Shown here piece by piece: positions 41,862 through 50,023 of a stretch of 64,000 bases of DNA. Numbering within the stretch: the first letter of the stretch is position 1; each line of letters begins with the position of its first letter. Position numbers and translations under genes: made by a program. Below the pieces are notes generated by a model that saw only the letters and a list, made by a program, of their open reading frames with translations, was not told the DNA's origin and did no database searches. This DNA comes from CAILQE01 sp036745415 (GTDB lineage Bacteria > Patescibacteriota > Saccharimonadia > Saccharimonadales > UBA4665): NCBI GenBank assembly GCA_036745415.1, contig DAIOGF010000001.1, forward strand, positions 124,001 through 188,000, written 5' to 3'.

Positions 41862-43372
41862 GCGTAACTTTAAGAGGTGCTTCAGGAATAAATTTATCAG
41901 GAGTAACAACAAGCACCAAAATAAACCTGCCAGTTACCACTATAACTGGAGATGTAATAATTGTAGTGGCTGCCGCTCAAGGAAGTCAAAGTTTTAATGG
42001 TGGAGGTATTACTGGAGCCACTTGGGTTAGGCCCATATCTAACTATGGTGTAGCTCCTACTGTCACTTTATTTGCGGCCTATAACGTTCCTGCAGGAACT
42101 ACCACCTTTCAGTTCTCTCAGATTACGGGAACCCTTGGAAGCGCTTCCATAGCAGTATATAGTGGTCTTCAATATACATCCTCTCCTGTTGTGCAAACGT
42201 CCTTAGGATACTATGGTAATGGTAGCTATTTTTCAAACCCCGCACAGTTAAATAATCTAGTTATTCAAGCTAGTGCTTACTTCCAAAATGGACCTCAAAA
42301 TGCAATTTATTCCGGAAATGCAAATGGAGCTATAGCTAATTATTATTTAATGTCTAGTACTTTAGTAAATAATGCAAGATACAACCAAAGATATACTGCT
42401 ATATATTATTCGATAGTTAACTATTCTTATATTTATTATGTGTCGGGAGACGGAGCTGCGGCAAGTGCCTTCCCCACTTTTAGTACGGGAGTAGTTGAAT
42501 TTAAAGCATTAAGTAATACAAATACGGAGCACATAAAAACAAGTACTGTGGTTTCCGATATTTATGTTAATACCAATCAAACACAAACTGAACAATCAAA
42601 AATATCAACAAATAAGGCTATAACTCAATTATCCTTCTCAACTCCCGGCACAACTACCTGGACAGTTCCGACAGGAGTAAAGTTTATTTTAGTAGAACTA
42701 TATGGTGGAGGTGGCGCTGGGGGAACTTCAACAATTTTCGTTTCCCGCACAAACAGTAGTACAGGAGGGAATATGCCTGGAGGATACGGAGGATACTACG
42801 CAGGATCAGTACTTAGTGTATCCGCAGGAACAAATTACAAATTAGTTATAGGAGCTGGTGGGGTAGCTCCCTCAACTTATTCTCAAGGCGGAAATGGAGG
42901 AAATAGTTACCTCCAAGATTCCTCAGGCACTACTAATCTCATCGTCGCACCAGGCGGAAATGGAGCATACACGAGTTCAAGTACTCAAAACAACACTACT
43001 CCTTTAGGTTCATTATGGTTTGCCGGAGGTAGTGGAGGAGCTTATTCAATTAACGGGAATTATGCCGGTGGTGGTGGCGCTGTTGCAACAAATTTAGCAA
43101 TTGGAATATCTGCCGTAAATCAATCTGGTGGAATATCTCTTTTTCCAAATGGAGTAGCTACAGGTCTAGGAAATGGAGGAAATGGAGGAAATGGAGGAAC
43201 GCTTACTCCCACAAATGGAAATCCGGGCGTTTTCCCTGGCGGCGGTGGTGGTGGCGCTGGAGCCAACAACACGACTAGTGCTGTGGGAGGAAATGGAGCC
43301 TCAGGTTATGCTCAGATAACTTATATTACTCCAAACAATGGATCTGGTATGACACTCCTAGGCATTGGTTAG
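41858..43372 (+). CDS. Glycine-rich tail-fibre/adhesin-like protein
   Basis: 504 residues without signal peptide. The N-terminal half (to about 240) is a beta-rich region, GASGINLSGVTTSTKINL then VVAAAQGSQSF. A linker with repeated Thr/Gln follows, and the C-terminal 220 residues form a glycine-rich domain starting WTVPTGVKFILVELYGGGGAGG and ending in the GNGASGYAQITYI pattern. That start is diagnostic of the glycine-rich domains of phage receptor-binding tail adhesins. A three-copy 9-bp DNA repeat encodes GNGGNGG. Last gene of the cassette; convergent with a dehydratase. Confidence 0.75.
   Translation: MSVTLRGASGINLSGVTTSTKINLPVTTITGDVIIVVAAAQGSQSFNGGGITGATWVRPISNYGVAPTVTLFAAYNVPAGTTTFQFSQITGTLGSASIAVYSGLQYTSSPVVQTSLGYYGNGSYFSNPAQLNNLVIQASAYFQNGPQNAIYSGNANGAIANYYLMSSTLVNNARYNQRYTAIYYSIVNYSYIYYVSGDGAAASAFPTFSTGVVEFKALSNTNTEHIKTSTVVSDIYVNTNQTQTEQSKISTNKAITQLSFSTPGTTTWTVPTGVKFILVELYGGGGAGGTSTIFVSRTNSSTGGNMPGGYGGYYAGSVLSVSAGTNYKLVIGAGGVAPSTYSQGGNGGNSYLQDSSGTTNLIVAPGGNGAYTSSSTQNNTTPLGSLWFAGGSGGAYSINGNYAGGGGAVATNLAIGISAVNQSGGISLFPNGVATGLGNGGNGGNGGTLTPTNGNPGVFPGGGGGGAGANNTTSAVGGNGASGYAQITYITPNNGSGMTLLGIG
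43169..43199 (+). repeat. Short tandem repeat, coding
   Basis: Three exact copies of the 9-bp unit AAATGGAGG (43171-43197), encoding Gly-Asn-Gly steps of the adhesin's glycine-rich domain. A likely site of repeat-number change. Confidence 0.85.
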
Positions 43373-44374
43373 TTAATCTATAAATATATTTTTTAGTCTC
43401 TCTGGACTTAAATTTCCACCAGTCACCAAACACAGCACGTTCTGGCCTATTTTTCTATTTCTATCCTTTAAATAACCCGCATAGGATAATGCTCCGGCTA
43501 ATTCGCTTTTCACTGGATTGCCGCCTCCCCTTAATACATTAAGTGCCATCTTTACATGAGCGTTAGTGACTGTTATTACGTCATCAATTAAATTGTTTTC
43601 TGATAGTATTTCAAAAACTAATTGACCAATCCTTTTAACACTAGCTCCATCCACAAAAGTATCTATTTCTTCTAGAGCTGCTGGCTTATTTTGTTCAATA
43701 GCTAGACTTAATGAAGCCGCGCCAGATGGTTCAACTGCGATTATTCTAATATCCGGATTTGATCTTTTAATTATGTTTGCAAATCCAGTTATTAGGCCTC
43801 CGCCTCCAGCAGGAATGTATACGCTATCTAGGTTCTTTATATCCTTAAGTACTTCCAGTGCCCAGGTACCCTGTCCTGCCATAACTTTAATGTCATCAAA
43901 GGGATGAATCATTGTTAAGTAATCTTGCAGTGCTACTAAATTAGCATAGTCTTCAGCCTCGTCATAATTACTTCCCTCTAGAACTATTTGTGTGCTACTT
44001 GAGGCGAATTCTTTAACTCTATCTATCTTATATTGTGGGGTTGTTTCAGGCATTATTATGGTTGCGGGAATATCTAGCTCATTGGCTAGTAGTGCAACGG
44101 CCTGAGAATGATTGCCCGCACTTGCAGTAATTATGCCGACTCTTTTTTGTTTTTCGGTAAGTGAAATGATTTTATTATATGCGCCTCTAATTTTATATGC
44201 ACCTGTCACCTGATTTAGCTCACTGGCAATATATAGATTATCCTCTAAGCTTGATGCAAGTTCATTTGCCTGAAATGTTTCCGAAGGCACAATTAAATCA
44301 TTTTTGGTGATTCTAAAATATGCTTTGATTGTTTCGTCAAAAAGCTCTTCGGACCTAGGACTGAATTCTGACAT
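43373..44374 (-). CDS. Threonine/serine dehydratase (PLP fold II)
   Basis: Deaminates threonine or serine to the 2-oxoacid and ammonia. 333 residues, with PLP lysine in TGAYKIRGAYNKI (near residue 60), ITASAGNHSQAVA, and the phosphate-binding glycines YIPAGGGGLITGFA. No ACT domain, so it is the catabolic short form. AAAGGAA stands before the ATG. It could also be a racemase of the same fold. It is convergent with the adhesin gene, stops directly abutting. Confidence 0.88.
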   Translation of the reverse strand: MSEFSPRSEELFDETIKAYFRITKNDLIVPSETFQANELASSLEDNLYIASELNQVTGAYKIRGAYNKIISLTEKQKRVGIITASAGNHSQAVALLANELDIPATIIMPETTPQYKIDRVKEFASSSTQIVLEGSNYDEAEDYANLVALQDYLTMIHPFDDIKVMAGQGTWALEVLKDIKNLDSVYIPAGGGGLITGFANIIKRSNPDIRIIAVEPSGAASLSLAIEQNKPAALEEIDTFVDGASVKRIGQLVFEILSENNLIDDVITVTNAHVKMALNVLRGGGNPVKSELAGALSYAGYLKDRNRKIGQNVLCLVTGGNLSPERLKNIFID

Positions 44375-44452
44375 AAATTCCTTTATTAATAATAGAAGTT
44401 AATTTTAACATATAAAGTAACATTTTTATAGATAGGTCAATAGTTCTATGGC

Positions 44453-45322
44453 TTAGATAATCTCTAGGTATTCTTCTGTGATCTTAATTCTACGATTTTT
44501 GTTAATATCTATGTTCTTTCCCTTAGGGCTAGTAAGAACTCCGACAGATATTCTATCTACAGTGGATTTATCATAGTTATATATTCCATTCTTCCTAATC
44601 CATGCTAATACTACTTCTTTAACTAATTTGAATTCAATTTGTGAAAGAAATAATCTATTTAGCTTATTATTTTCAAGTACACTTGAAAGCAAATCGTCGA
44701 TCTTATCATTTAAATCTTTCTGTAGCTCAATCATTCTAAGTATTTTATTCTTTTGATCCTCGGACATATTCTTCATAACATTATGTCTGAGATAATTTCT
44801 AAGGTATTTTTCTTCTGAATTAGTAGAATCTTCATGCCAATTTATTCCATGCTCGATAGCAAAACTCAGAATGTCCTTTTTAGAATATTTAATTAAGGGT
44901 CTAATGAAATCCTTGGAATTTACCAGAGAACTTAGACCCCTTCTATTAGTTCCTCTTAGAACATTTATCAAGGCTGTTTCGATTAGATCGTCATTGTGGT
45001 GAGCAGTAATAATTTTATCTGCAGAATACTTGCCCTTTAGGCCCATTAAGAATGCCAGCCTTTTATCCCTGGCATCGTCTTCGCTGGCATCTTTACCTAA
45101 CTTAGCTTTACCAAGTTCGAATCCATATCCATATTTATTAGAAACTTCTCTAGCTAGGTCTTCGTCAACTTTAGAGTCAGATCTTATGCCGTGATTAAAA
45201 TGAGCAACAATAAATTCTGAATCATCTAATTTCAATTCATGAATTAAATATAGAAGAGTCATTGAATCAACTCCGCCACTAACAGCAACTATGTATGTAC
45301 CTTTAGGGATGTTTATTTCCAT
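44453..45322 (-). CDS. tilS: TilS, tRNA-Ile lysidine synthetase
   Basis: Converts C34 of tRNA-Ile(CAU) to lysidine so that it reads AUA. 289 residues with the PP-loop AVSGGVDSMTLLYL near residue 14, VAHFNHGIRSDSKVDE, ITAHHNDDLIETALINVLRGTNRRGL and IRPLIKYSKKDI, which are diagnostic. The C-terminal tRNA-binding domains of long forms are missing, as in small genomes. Its likely substrate, a CAT-anticodon Ile tRNA, lies 1.3 kb away. Confidence 0.94.
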   Translation of the reverse strand: MEINIPKGTYIVAVSGGVDSMTLLYLIHELKLDDSEFIVAHFNHGIRSDSKVDEDLAREVSNKYGYGFELGKAKLGKDASEDDARDKRLAFLMGLKGKYSADKIITAHHNDDLIETALINVLRGTNRRGLSSLVNSKDFIRPLIKYSKKDILSFAIEHGINWHEDSTNSEEKYLRNYLRHNVMKNMSEDQKNKILRMIELQKDLNDKIDDLLSSVLENNKLNRLFLSQIEFKLVKEVVLAWIRKNGIYNYDKSTVDRISVGVLTSPKGKNIDINKNRRIKITEEYLEII

Positions 45323-45432
45323 TAATATATTTTTAACTAAAAAGTGATTATAAGCAAAAGAGGTAAATATATATTTTTACAGATTAAGATATTTTTTATA
45401 TAATACGTCTCAACAGTGTTGTTAGAAATTAA

Positions 45433-45509
45433 GGCGGCGTAGCTCAGTTGGTTAGAGCACAGGACTCATAAGCCTGGGGTCAGTGGTTCAAATCCACTCG
45501 CCGCTACCA
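45433..45509 (+). tRNA. tRNA-Met, elongator (CAT)
   Basis: 77-nt cloverleaf with anticodon CAT; CCA encoded at 45507-45509. Elongator identity comes from the variable region GGGTC, the T-arm, and the absence of initiator features. Odd points: the first acceptor pair is G-U, and positions 31-39 form an A-G mismatch in the anticodon stem (CAGGA/GCCTG). Confidence 0.92.
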
Positions 45510-45522
45510 TTATTGATAAACT

Positions 45523-45559
45523 AAAAAATCCCTGGATAAATTAATCTAGGGATTTTTTT
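45523..45559. terminator. Bidirectional terminator
   Basis: AAAAATCCCT...AGGGATTTTTTT stem with a T run on either strand. It ends the tRNA-Met transcript on plus and the 29-residue ORF transcript on minus. Confidence 0.88.
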
Positions 45560-45575
45560 GGTAATAAAAAGAATC

Positions 45576-45665
45576 TTATAGTTTGTTTAAGATCTTATCT
45601 ACTCTAGCTATATCTTCGCTAGTAGATGTCACAAACTCAAATTCTAGTAGGTTTGTTACTTTCAT
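45576..45665 (-). CDS. 29-residue ORF with strong expression signals
   Basis: A 29-residue reading frame starting MKVTNLLEFEF and ending KILNKL, helical and amphipathic in look. AAGGGG stands 7 nt before its ATG, and a perfect TTGACA-17-TATAAT promoter lies about 70 nt upstream. The bidirectional terminator follows. The transcript would be about 200 nt. The signals argue for a real, abundant product, either a peptide or an RNA with an incidental ORF. Unrecognised. Confidence 0.6.
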   Translation of the reverse strand: MKVTNLLEFEFVTSTSEDIARVDKILNKL

Positions 45666-45730
45666 TTTATTGCCCCTTTTTGATAGTTTTAATTGTTAAT
45701 TTTTTATTTTACTTTAAGCTAACATATATT

Positions 45731-45759
45731 ATTATAACAAAAATAATTACTTTTGTCAA
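45731..45759 (-). promoter_or_regulatory. Perfect consensus promoter
   Basis: Minus strand: TTGACA (45754-45759), 17 bp, TATAAT (45731-45736). It drives a ~200-nt unit ending at the terminator at 45523-45559. The stretch from 45760 to 45865 holds no gene that I can support. Confidence 0.8.
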
Positions 45760-45865
45760 TTTACCTCTTTTTATGTTAGCTTTCTGTAGTCATAATTATA
45801 TATGAGCACAGATAAGCTTAACAAGTATTTAATGTTGTGAATTATGTGATAATTTTACAGATACA

Positions 45866-45898
45866 AAAAATAAAAACCCTATTTATATAATAGGGTTT
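45866..45898 (-). terminator. Terminator after initiator tRNA
   Basis: Minus strand: AAACCCTATT...ATAGGGTTT stem with a following T run, about 12 nt past the tRNA-fMet end. Confidence 0.85.
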
Positions 45899-45909
45899 AA
45901 TGTCTAATT

Positions 45910-45984
45910 TGGTTGCGGGGGCAGGACTCGAACCTGCGACCTATTGGTTATGAGCCAATCGAGCTGCCTCTGCTCCACCCCGCG
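45910..45984 (-). tRNA. Initiator tRNA-fMet (CAT)
   Basis: 75-nt minus-strand cloverleaf with the initiator marks: C1-A72 mismatch (CGCGGGG with CCCCGCA), an A11-U24 pair in the D-stem, and anticodon CAT. The anticodon stem is ATTGG/CCAAT, so pair 29-41 is U-A instead of one of the three conserved G-C pairs; the D-loop is short. CCA encoded at 45910-45912. Confidence 0.95.
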
Positions 45985-46039
45985 TCAATTTATTTTGTTA
46001 TTTTAGCAAATTTAAGGTGTTTTTGCAACCCTAAGGGCA

Positions 46040-46498
46040 TTAACGCTTAGTTGAGAACTCATTCCTATGAAGGAAAAAGTCTACCCATAATTGATAATTA
46101 CTGGGTTTTGCTACTGATTCCTGTGAAGTGACAGTCTTTATATTACTTGGCGCAATATAACTTAAAGCCACGTTCTTAGGCATTAATAATTCTTGCTCTC
46201 CTGTTGATGCTAGTCCAAGATTTTGTCTCGCAGATATGTCTAGGAATTGATTGGACTCCAAATACTGATTTTCTAAACTAATATTGGTATTTTCAAGAGA
46301 AGCCAATTGGTTGCTTTGGTTTAAGGATGCGATTTGAAGCTGTAATTTGTAGTTCGTTTCCAGAGATCTTACCCCACTCCATGTCAACATAACAATTAAG
46401 ATTAAGAATATTAATTGACCAGAATATCTAATATCCCCTAGTCTTTCTAAGTACTTTATTGTTCTCTTGTAGTATTTGTTTATTTTTAATTTATCCAT
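46040..46498 (-). CDS. FtsB/DivIC-like septum protein
   Basis: 152 residues: basic cytoplasmic N-terminus, one membrane helix (about 26-45), a coiled coil (about 50-85, LQLQIASLNQSNQLASLENTNISLENQYLE), then FLDISARQNLGLASTGEQELLMPKNV, close to the family pattern of an Arg-x-x-L/x-G-hydrophobic-x-x-x-G-E-x-hydrophobic-hydrophobic turn. It would join FtsL and FtsQ/DivIB in the division complex. The call rests on this layout, not on strong identity. The leader is about nine bases. Confidence 0.7.
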   Translation of the reverse strand: MDKLKINKYYKRTIKYLERLGDIRYSGQLIFLILIVMLTWSGVRSLETNYKLQLQIASLNQSNQLASLENTNISLENQYLESNQFLDISARQNLGLASTGEQELLMPKNVALSYIAPSNIKTVTSQESVAKPSNYQLWVDFFLHRNEFSTKR

Positions 46499-46577
46499 AG
46501 AAGTTATTAATAATATTATATCTTATATTAAAATCTGTTATACTCTCTTTTAATTGGGGTATAATAAGAGAAGAAAT

Positions 46578-46653
46578 GGGGGCGTAGCTCATCGGTCAGA
46601 GCAGGCGGCTCATAACCGCTTGGTAGTAGGTTCGATTCCTACCGCCCCCACCA
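46578..46653 (+). tRNA. tRNA-Ile2 (CAT, lysidine)
   Basis: 76-nt cloverleaf with anticodon CAT in loop CTCATAA closed by GGCGG/CCGCT, and the following TGGTA region. The anticodon arm GGCGGCTCATAACCGCTTGGT is close to the tRNA-Ile2 pattern of other bacteria, so it is assigned as the TilS substrate that reads AUA. Acceptor GGGGGCG/CGCCCCC, CCA at 46651-46653. It ends directly at the dus gene's stop. Confidence 0.88.
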
Positions 46654-47583
46654 TTATAATTTGTTTAATTTATCTATAAGTTCATCAATATTCTGACTTT
46701 GCATCAGATCATCTCTTAGCTCTTTAGCTCCGTCAAAATTATTAATATAAATCTTACAAAACTTATTTAGAATATATACAGGCTTGTTATCTCCGTATGT
46801 CTTTTTCCATAGTTTGGCATGTTTTTTGAATATATCAATTCGTTCATCTTTAGATAATTTTTCCCATGGTGAGTTTTTACTAAAAACATAAGGATCCCTG
46901 AATACACCTCGGCCAATCATAACTCCGTCAAGCTTGTATTTCTTAGCGATATCATCTCCATGTTTTCTGGAAAATATGTCACCATTTCCAATTATCTTAG
47001 TCTTGGGTGAAATTTTATCTCGAAGTTTTACTATTTCCTTTAAAGCTTCATAATCTGCAGGAACTTTACTCATCTGCTTCTTGGTCCTAGCATGAATAAT
47101 TAGGCTATCTATGCTTTGATTAAGAAGGAACTCATGCCATGAATAATCTATCGAGTTATAACCCAGCCTAGTCTTCACGCTGACGGGAAGTTTACCCGCT
47201 CCAGCTTTTGTGGCGTCAATGATTTCTTTAGCTAGCTCCCTATTATTAATAAGCGCAGAACAAAGTCCAGCACGAGTAACATTTCTATCCGGACAACCCA
47301 TATTAATATCTATTCCGTCAAACCCCATCTTAACTAATTCTTTAGCTGTTGCGGTGAAATTTTCTGGTTTAGAACCCCAGATTTGTGCAATAAGAGGTTT
47401 TTCTTTTTTTGAATATTTTAACCTTGGAAGAATAGCTTCTCTTCCTTTACTTTGAAGTCCATCAACATTTACGAACTCTGTATAAAAGATATCTGGAGGT
47501 GAAAGTTCAGCAATAATACTTCGAAAAACAGTATCAGTTACCTCATACATTGGAGCTAGAATATAAAGGGTTTTATCCTTCAT
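46654..47583 (-). CDS. dus: tRNA-dihydrouridine synthase
   Basis: FMN enzyme that reduces uridine in tRNA D-loops. 309 residues with a TIM barrel, INMGCPDRNVTRAGLCSALI (the catalytic Cys in GLCSAL), ISVKTRLGY-like VKTRLG, HARTKKQ, and IGNGDIFS for flavin binding. Subtype (DusA/B/C-like) cannot be set from the sequence alone. It follows a hypothetical gene by 8 nt. Confidence 0.93.
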   Translation of the reverse strand: MKDKTLYILAPMYEVTDTVFRSIIAELSPPDIFYTEFVNVDGLQSKGREAILPRLKYSKKEKPLIAQIWGSKPENFTATAKELVKMGFDGIDINMGCPDRNVTRAGLCSALINNRELAKEIIDATKAGAGKLPVSVKTRLGYNSIDYSWHEFLLNQSIDSLIIHARTKKQMSKVPADYEALKEIVKLRDKISPKTKIIGNGDIFSRKHGDDIAKKYKLDGVMIGRGVFRDPYVFSKNSPWEKLSKDERIDIFKKHAKLWKKTYGDNKPVYILNKFCKIYINNFDGAKELRDDLMQSQNIDELIDKLNKL

Positions 47584-47591
47584 ATAAGTTC

Positions 47592-48848
47592 TTACTTATC
47601 TCTGTTATCTATAATCTTTTTGGCTAAAGAGCTAAGTCTTTGTCTTTTTCTGTAACTTAAGTGTTCAATTCTTTCAATTTCAGTAGTCATATCATCAAAC
47701 TTCTTATTACCATTACCACCAAGATGTCTTCCCGAATATTCATTAACAAATTCGTTAAAGAAATTAAGAGCTTGATTCTTTGCGTCACCTTCTAATCTAC
47801 CTGCTCGCTTAAGACCAAAGAATTTGTTTACAATCTTGTTTCGAAGAGAATTGATATTAATATCCATAGTGTTTGAAGCATCACCAAATCTTCTGTCGTC
47901 AATTACTACACGACCGAAAGCCATGTTTTTCTTGGAAAGGTATTCAGTAAGCTTTAGTGTTTCTTCTGGAGTAAATAATTCTAAAACTCTTTCATCGAAC
48001 GATCTATCAATTAAAAGTTCTTTTAAATCTTCTTTTGTTAAATAGGAGTGCCTAGACGACTCAGCTTCAGATTGCTTTTTCTTGGCATCAGCAACATAAC
48101 TATCGTCAGAAATAAAATGCTTGTTTCGCTCTAAATCATTTAGAACTTTAAGGGCAGTATCGATTACCTTAGCTTCCTTGGATACAGATTCCACTTCATC
48201 TCTATTATATTTTCTTAATAAATTCTTAACCTTATCTTCAAGTTTTTCAATCTCTTCAACACTGGTAAATTTAGGGTCACCTAATTCTTCAAGCCCAGCT
48301 TCAATCTTTGCATACTCTTCATCAATACTTATATCACCATTAAGTCTTTCTTTGATGGCAGTAGTTCTAACTTTTACGTATCTTGAATACCAATCCGAAA
48401 AAGTATCTCTACTTAACTCGTCTAATAAATCTTCCGTGATTGGAGATTCTGCAATTTCTGCTTCAGCTTTTCTGCTTTCTTTGAGTTCAAATATTAGCTT
48501 CATAGTTTGTTCGGCATCAATTTCTTCACTACTCTTACGTCTATTACCGAAATGGCCATCATCATCTGGTGAATTCATAATTACATCTGATGCATTTTGT
48601 AGCTCAGCATCTAATTCTTCAGGATCCATTGATGCAAGTTGTTTTTTTCTCTTATCCAATAGTGATTCAACCTCGTTTTCTTGAGCTTCTCCACTACTAA
48701 TTCCAGGGTTCATGGAACGTATTCTGTCTATAATTCTAGGGTCTACAATGTGAGTAGGACCATCAAATGTTGGTCTAGGATCTTTATTTTCTCCATTACC
48801 TTCATCTTCAGGGAATAGTGGCGGTTGATTTGGGTTGAAGTTTTTCAT
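47592..48848 (-). CDS. Hypothetical charged cytoplasmic protein
   Basis: 418 residues, no membrane segment, very rich in Asp, Glu, Lys and Arg. It begins with the Pro-rich MKNFNPNQPPLFPEDEG and has long predicted helices (residues 90-270) and a C-terminal KRAGRLEGDAKNQALNFFNEFVNE region. No family recognised; the composition fits a scaffold or cytoskeleton-like protein. TG-T-TATAAT (48857-48862) is 8 nt before its ATG, so it is probably leaderless. Confidence 0.6.
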   Translation of the reverse strand: MKNFNPNQPPLFPEDEGNGENKDPRPTFDGPTHIVDPRIIDRIRSMNPGISSGEAQENEVESLLDKRKKQLASMDPEELDAELQNASDVIMNSPDDDGHFGNRRKSSEEIDAEQTMKLIFELKESRKAEAEIAESPITEDLLDELSRDTFSDWYSRYVKVRTTAIKERLNGDISIDEEYAKIEAGLEELGDPKFTSVEEIEKLEDKVKNLLRKYNRDEVESVSKEAKVIDTALKVLNDLERNKHFISDDSYVADAKKKQSEAESSRHSYLTKEDLKELLIDRSFDERVLELFTPEETLKLTEYLSKKNMAFGRVVIDDRRFGDASNTMDININSLRNKIVNKFFGLKRAGRLEGDAKNQALNFFNEFVNEYSGRHLGGNGNKKFDDMTTEIERIEHLSYRKRQRLSSLAKKIIDNRDK

Positions 48849-48856
48849 TGGTGTTT

Positions 48857-48862
48857 ATTATA
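48857..48862 (-). promoter_or_regulatory. Extended -10, leaderless
   Basis: TG-T-TATAAT 8 nt before the ATG at 48848. Confidence 0.55.
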
Positions 48863-48882
48863 ACACACTTATGCTAATTTGT

Positions 48883-50022
48883 CTACTCCCAACGGAAGAC
48901 TTTAAAAGCTATAAAGTAGATAACAACCATCCAGATAAGTATTAGGCCTATTTCAGGCATTATCTGAGTTAGATGCTTACCTTCAGTTGTAAGTAGCCTC
49001 ATACCGTCTATAACTGGCGTTAGGGGCAAATAATTAGTTACGGCTTGTAGGTATTGCGGCATCTGGAATCTTGGGAAGAAAGTTCCCGATAAAAATAGCA
49101 TAGGAAACACAATTATGTTAGATAGTGGTGCTGCCTGGCGATCATTCTTTGCCCAGCCTCCAATTGCGAGACCAATCCCTAGAACCATGAATATACTAAG
49201 CACCAAGAATGTAATGATCTCCAAGTAATTCCCGACCACTTTAAGATTAAATACTAGAATAGCGATGATGAACTGAATTGCAATAGAAACAATTCCAATA
49301 ATAGACTGAGAGAACATTGTAGATAAGAAATATTGCCATACAGCAATTGGAGTTGTGTGAAGTCTTCTTAAGATTCCTTGTTTTTTAAGTTCTGGGAACA
49401 CATTTACTGGCCCAAATATTCCTATACCAATAATAGAAAACCCTAGAAGTCCTGCAAAGGTGTAATCAAAAGTAGTTAAACTCTTTCGATTAAGTTGATT
49501 CTGAGTTACAACAAAAGGTGTTTTAGTCGTGACAAATTTAGAGTTTATTCCGCTTAAACTCTGATTTAGTACGGATGCAATAGTCTGACCTGAAGTCACC
49601 TGATTTTGCGTGTATATAACTTCTACTTGTCCGCTTGGATAATTATTGCCTTTCTCAAACACTCCAAAGTCCTTATTGAGATATATGACTCCATCTAATT
49701 GGCTCTTAGACATCTTGTTTTCAGCCTGATTTAAATTACTTACAGTGCTATCAATTTTATATAATTTGGAACTCTTTAATTGATTTATAAATGTAGTTGA
49801 ATAACTAGATTTAGAATCATTAAGGATTGCTACCTTGAAGGATAATTTTCCGCCTCCTTTTGAAATTGATCCGAAAACAAACAGGAATATTAGTGGAAAA
49901 AGTATTCCAAAGAAAATAGCCAATCTGTCTCTAAAAAATCTTTTTGTATTTAATCTAGTGAAAGTTGCTACTGTCTTGAGCTTTCTAACGAAGCTGACCT
50001 TTGGGATATGTGCTTTATCCAT
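48883..50022 (-). CDS. ABC-2 type transporter permease
   Basis: 379 residues with an N-terminal helix (about 33-50), a large external domain, and five C-terminal hydrophobic segments, the layout of ABC-2 membrane subunits, including GWAKNDRQAAPLSNIIVFPMLFLSGTFFP near residue 280. The nucleotide-binding partner begins 2 nt upstream on the same strand. It exports a drug, lipid or glycan; the substrate cannot be told. Confidence 0.9.
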   Translation of the reverse strand: MDKAHIPKVSFVRKLKTVATFTRLNTKRFFRDRLAIFFGILFPLIFLFVFGSISKGGGKLSFKVAILNDSKSSYSTTFINQLKSSKLYKIDSTVSNLNQAENKMSKSQLDGVIYLNKDFGVFEKGNNYPSGQVEVIYTQNQVTSGQTIASVLNQSLSGINSKFVTTKTPFVVTQNQLNRKSLTTFDYTFAGLLGFSIIGIGIFGPVNVFPELKKQGILRRLHTTPIAVWQYFLSTMFSQSIIGIVSIAIQFIIAILVFNLKVVGNYLEIITFLVLSIFMVLGIGLAIGGWAKNDRQAAPLSNIIVFPMLFLSGTFFPRFQMPQYLQAVTNYLPLTPVIDGMRLLTTEGKHLTQIMPEIGLILIWMVVIYFIAFKVFRWE

Positions 50023-50023
50023 A

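Noticed and set aside
43169..43199. CRISPR-like or intergenic minisatellite
   Set aside because: The 9-bp repeat is in frame inside the glycine-rich adhesin; no CRISPR array was found anywhere in the window.
39120..43372. Complete prophage
   Set aside because: No capsid, portal, terminase, integrase or lysis genes, and no att repeats were seen.
45800..45845. 12-codon ORF in the gap between the promoter and the tRNA-fMet terminator
   Set aside because: Too short, with no supported ribosome-binding site; expected by chance in AT-rich DNA.
48121..48684. 187-residue plus frame opposite the charged protein
   Set aside because: Ser/Leu-rich shadow of a Glu/Lys-rich gene; no expression signals.
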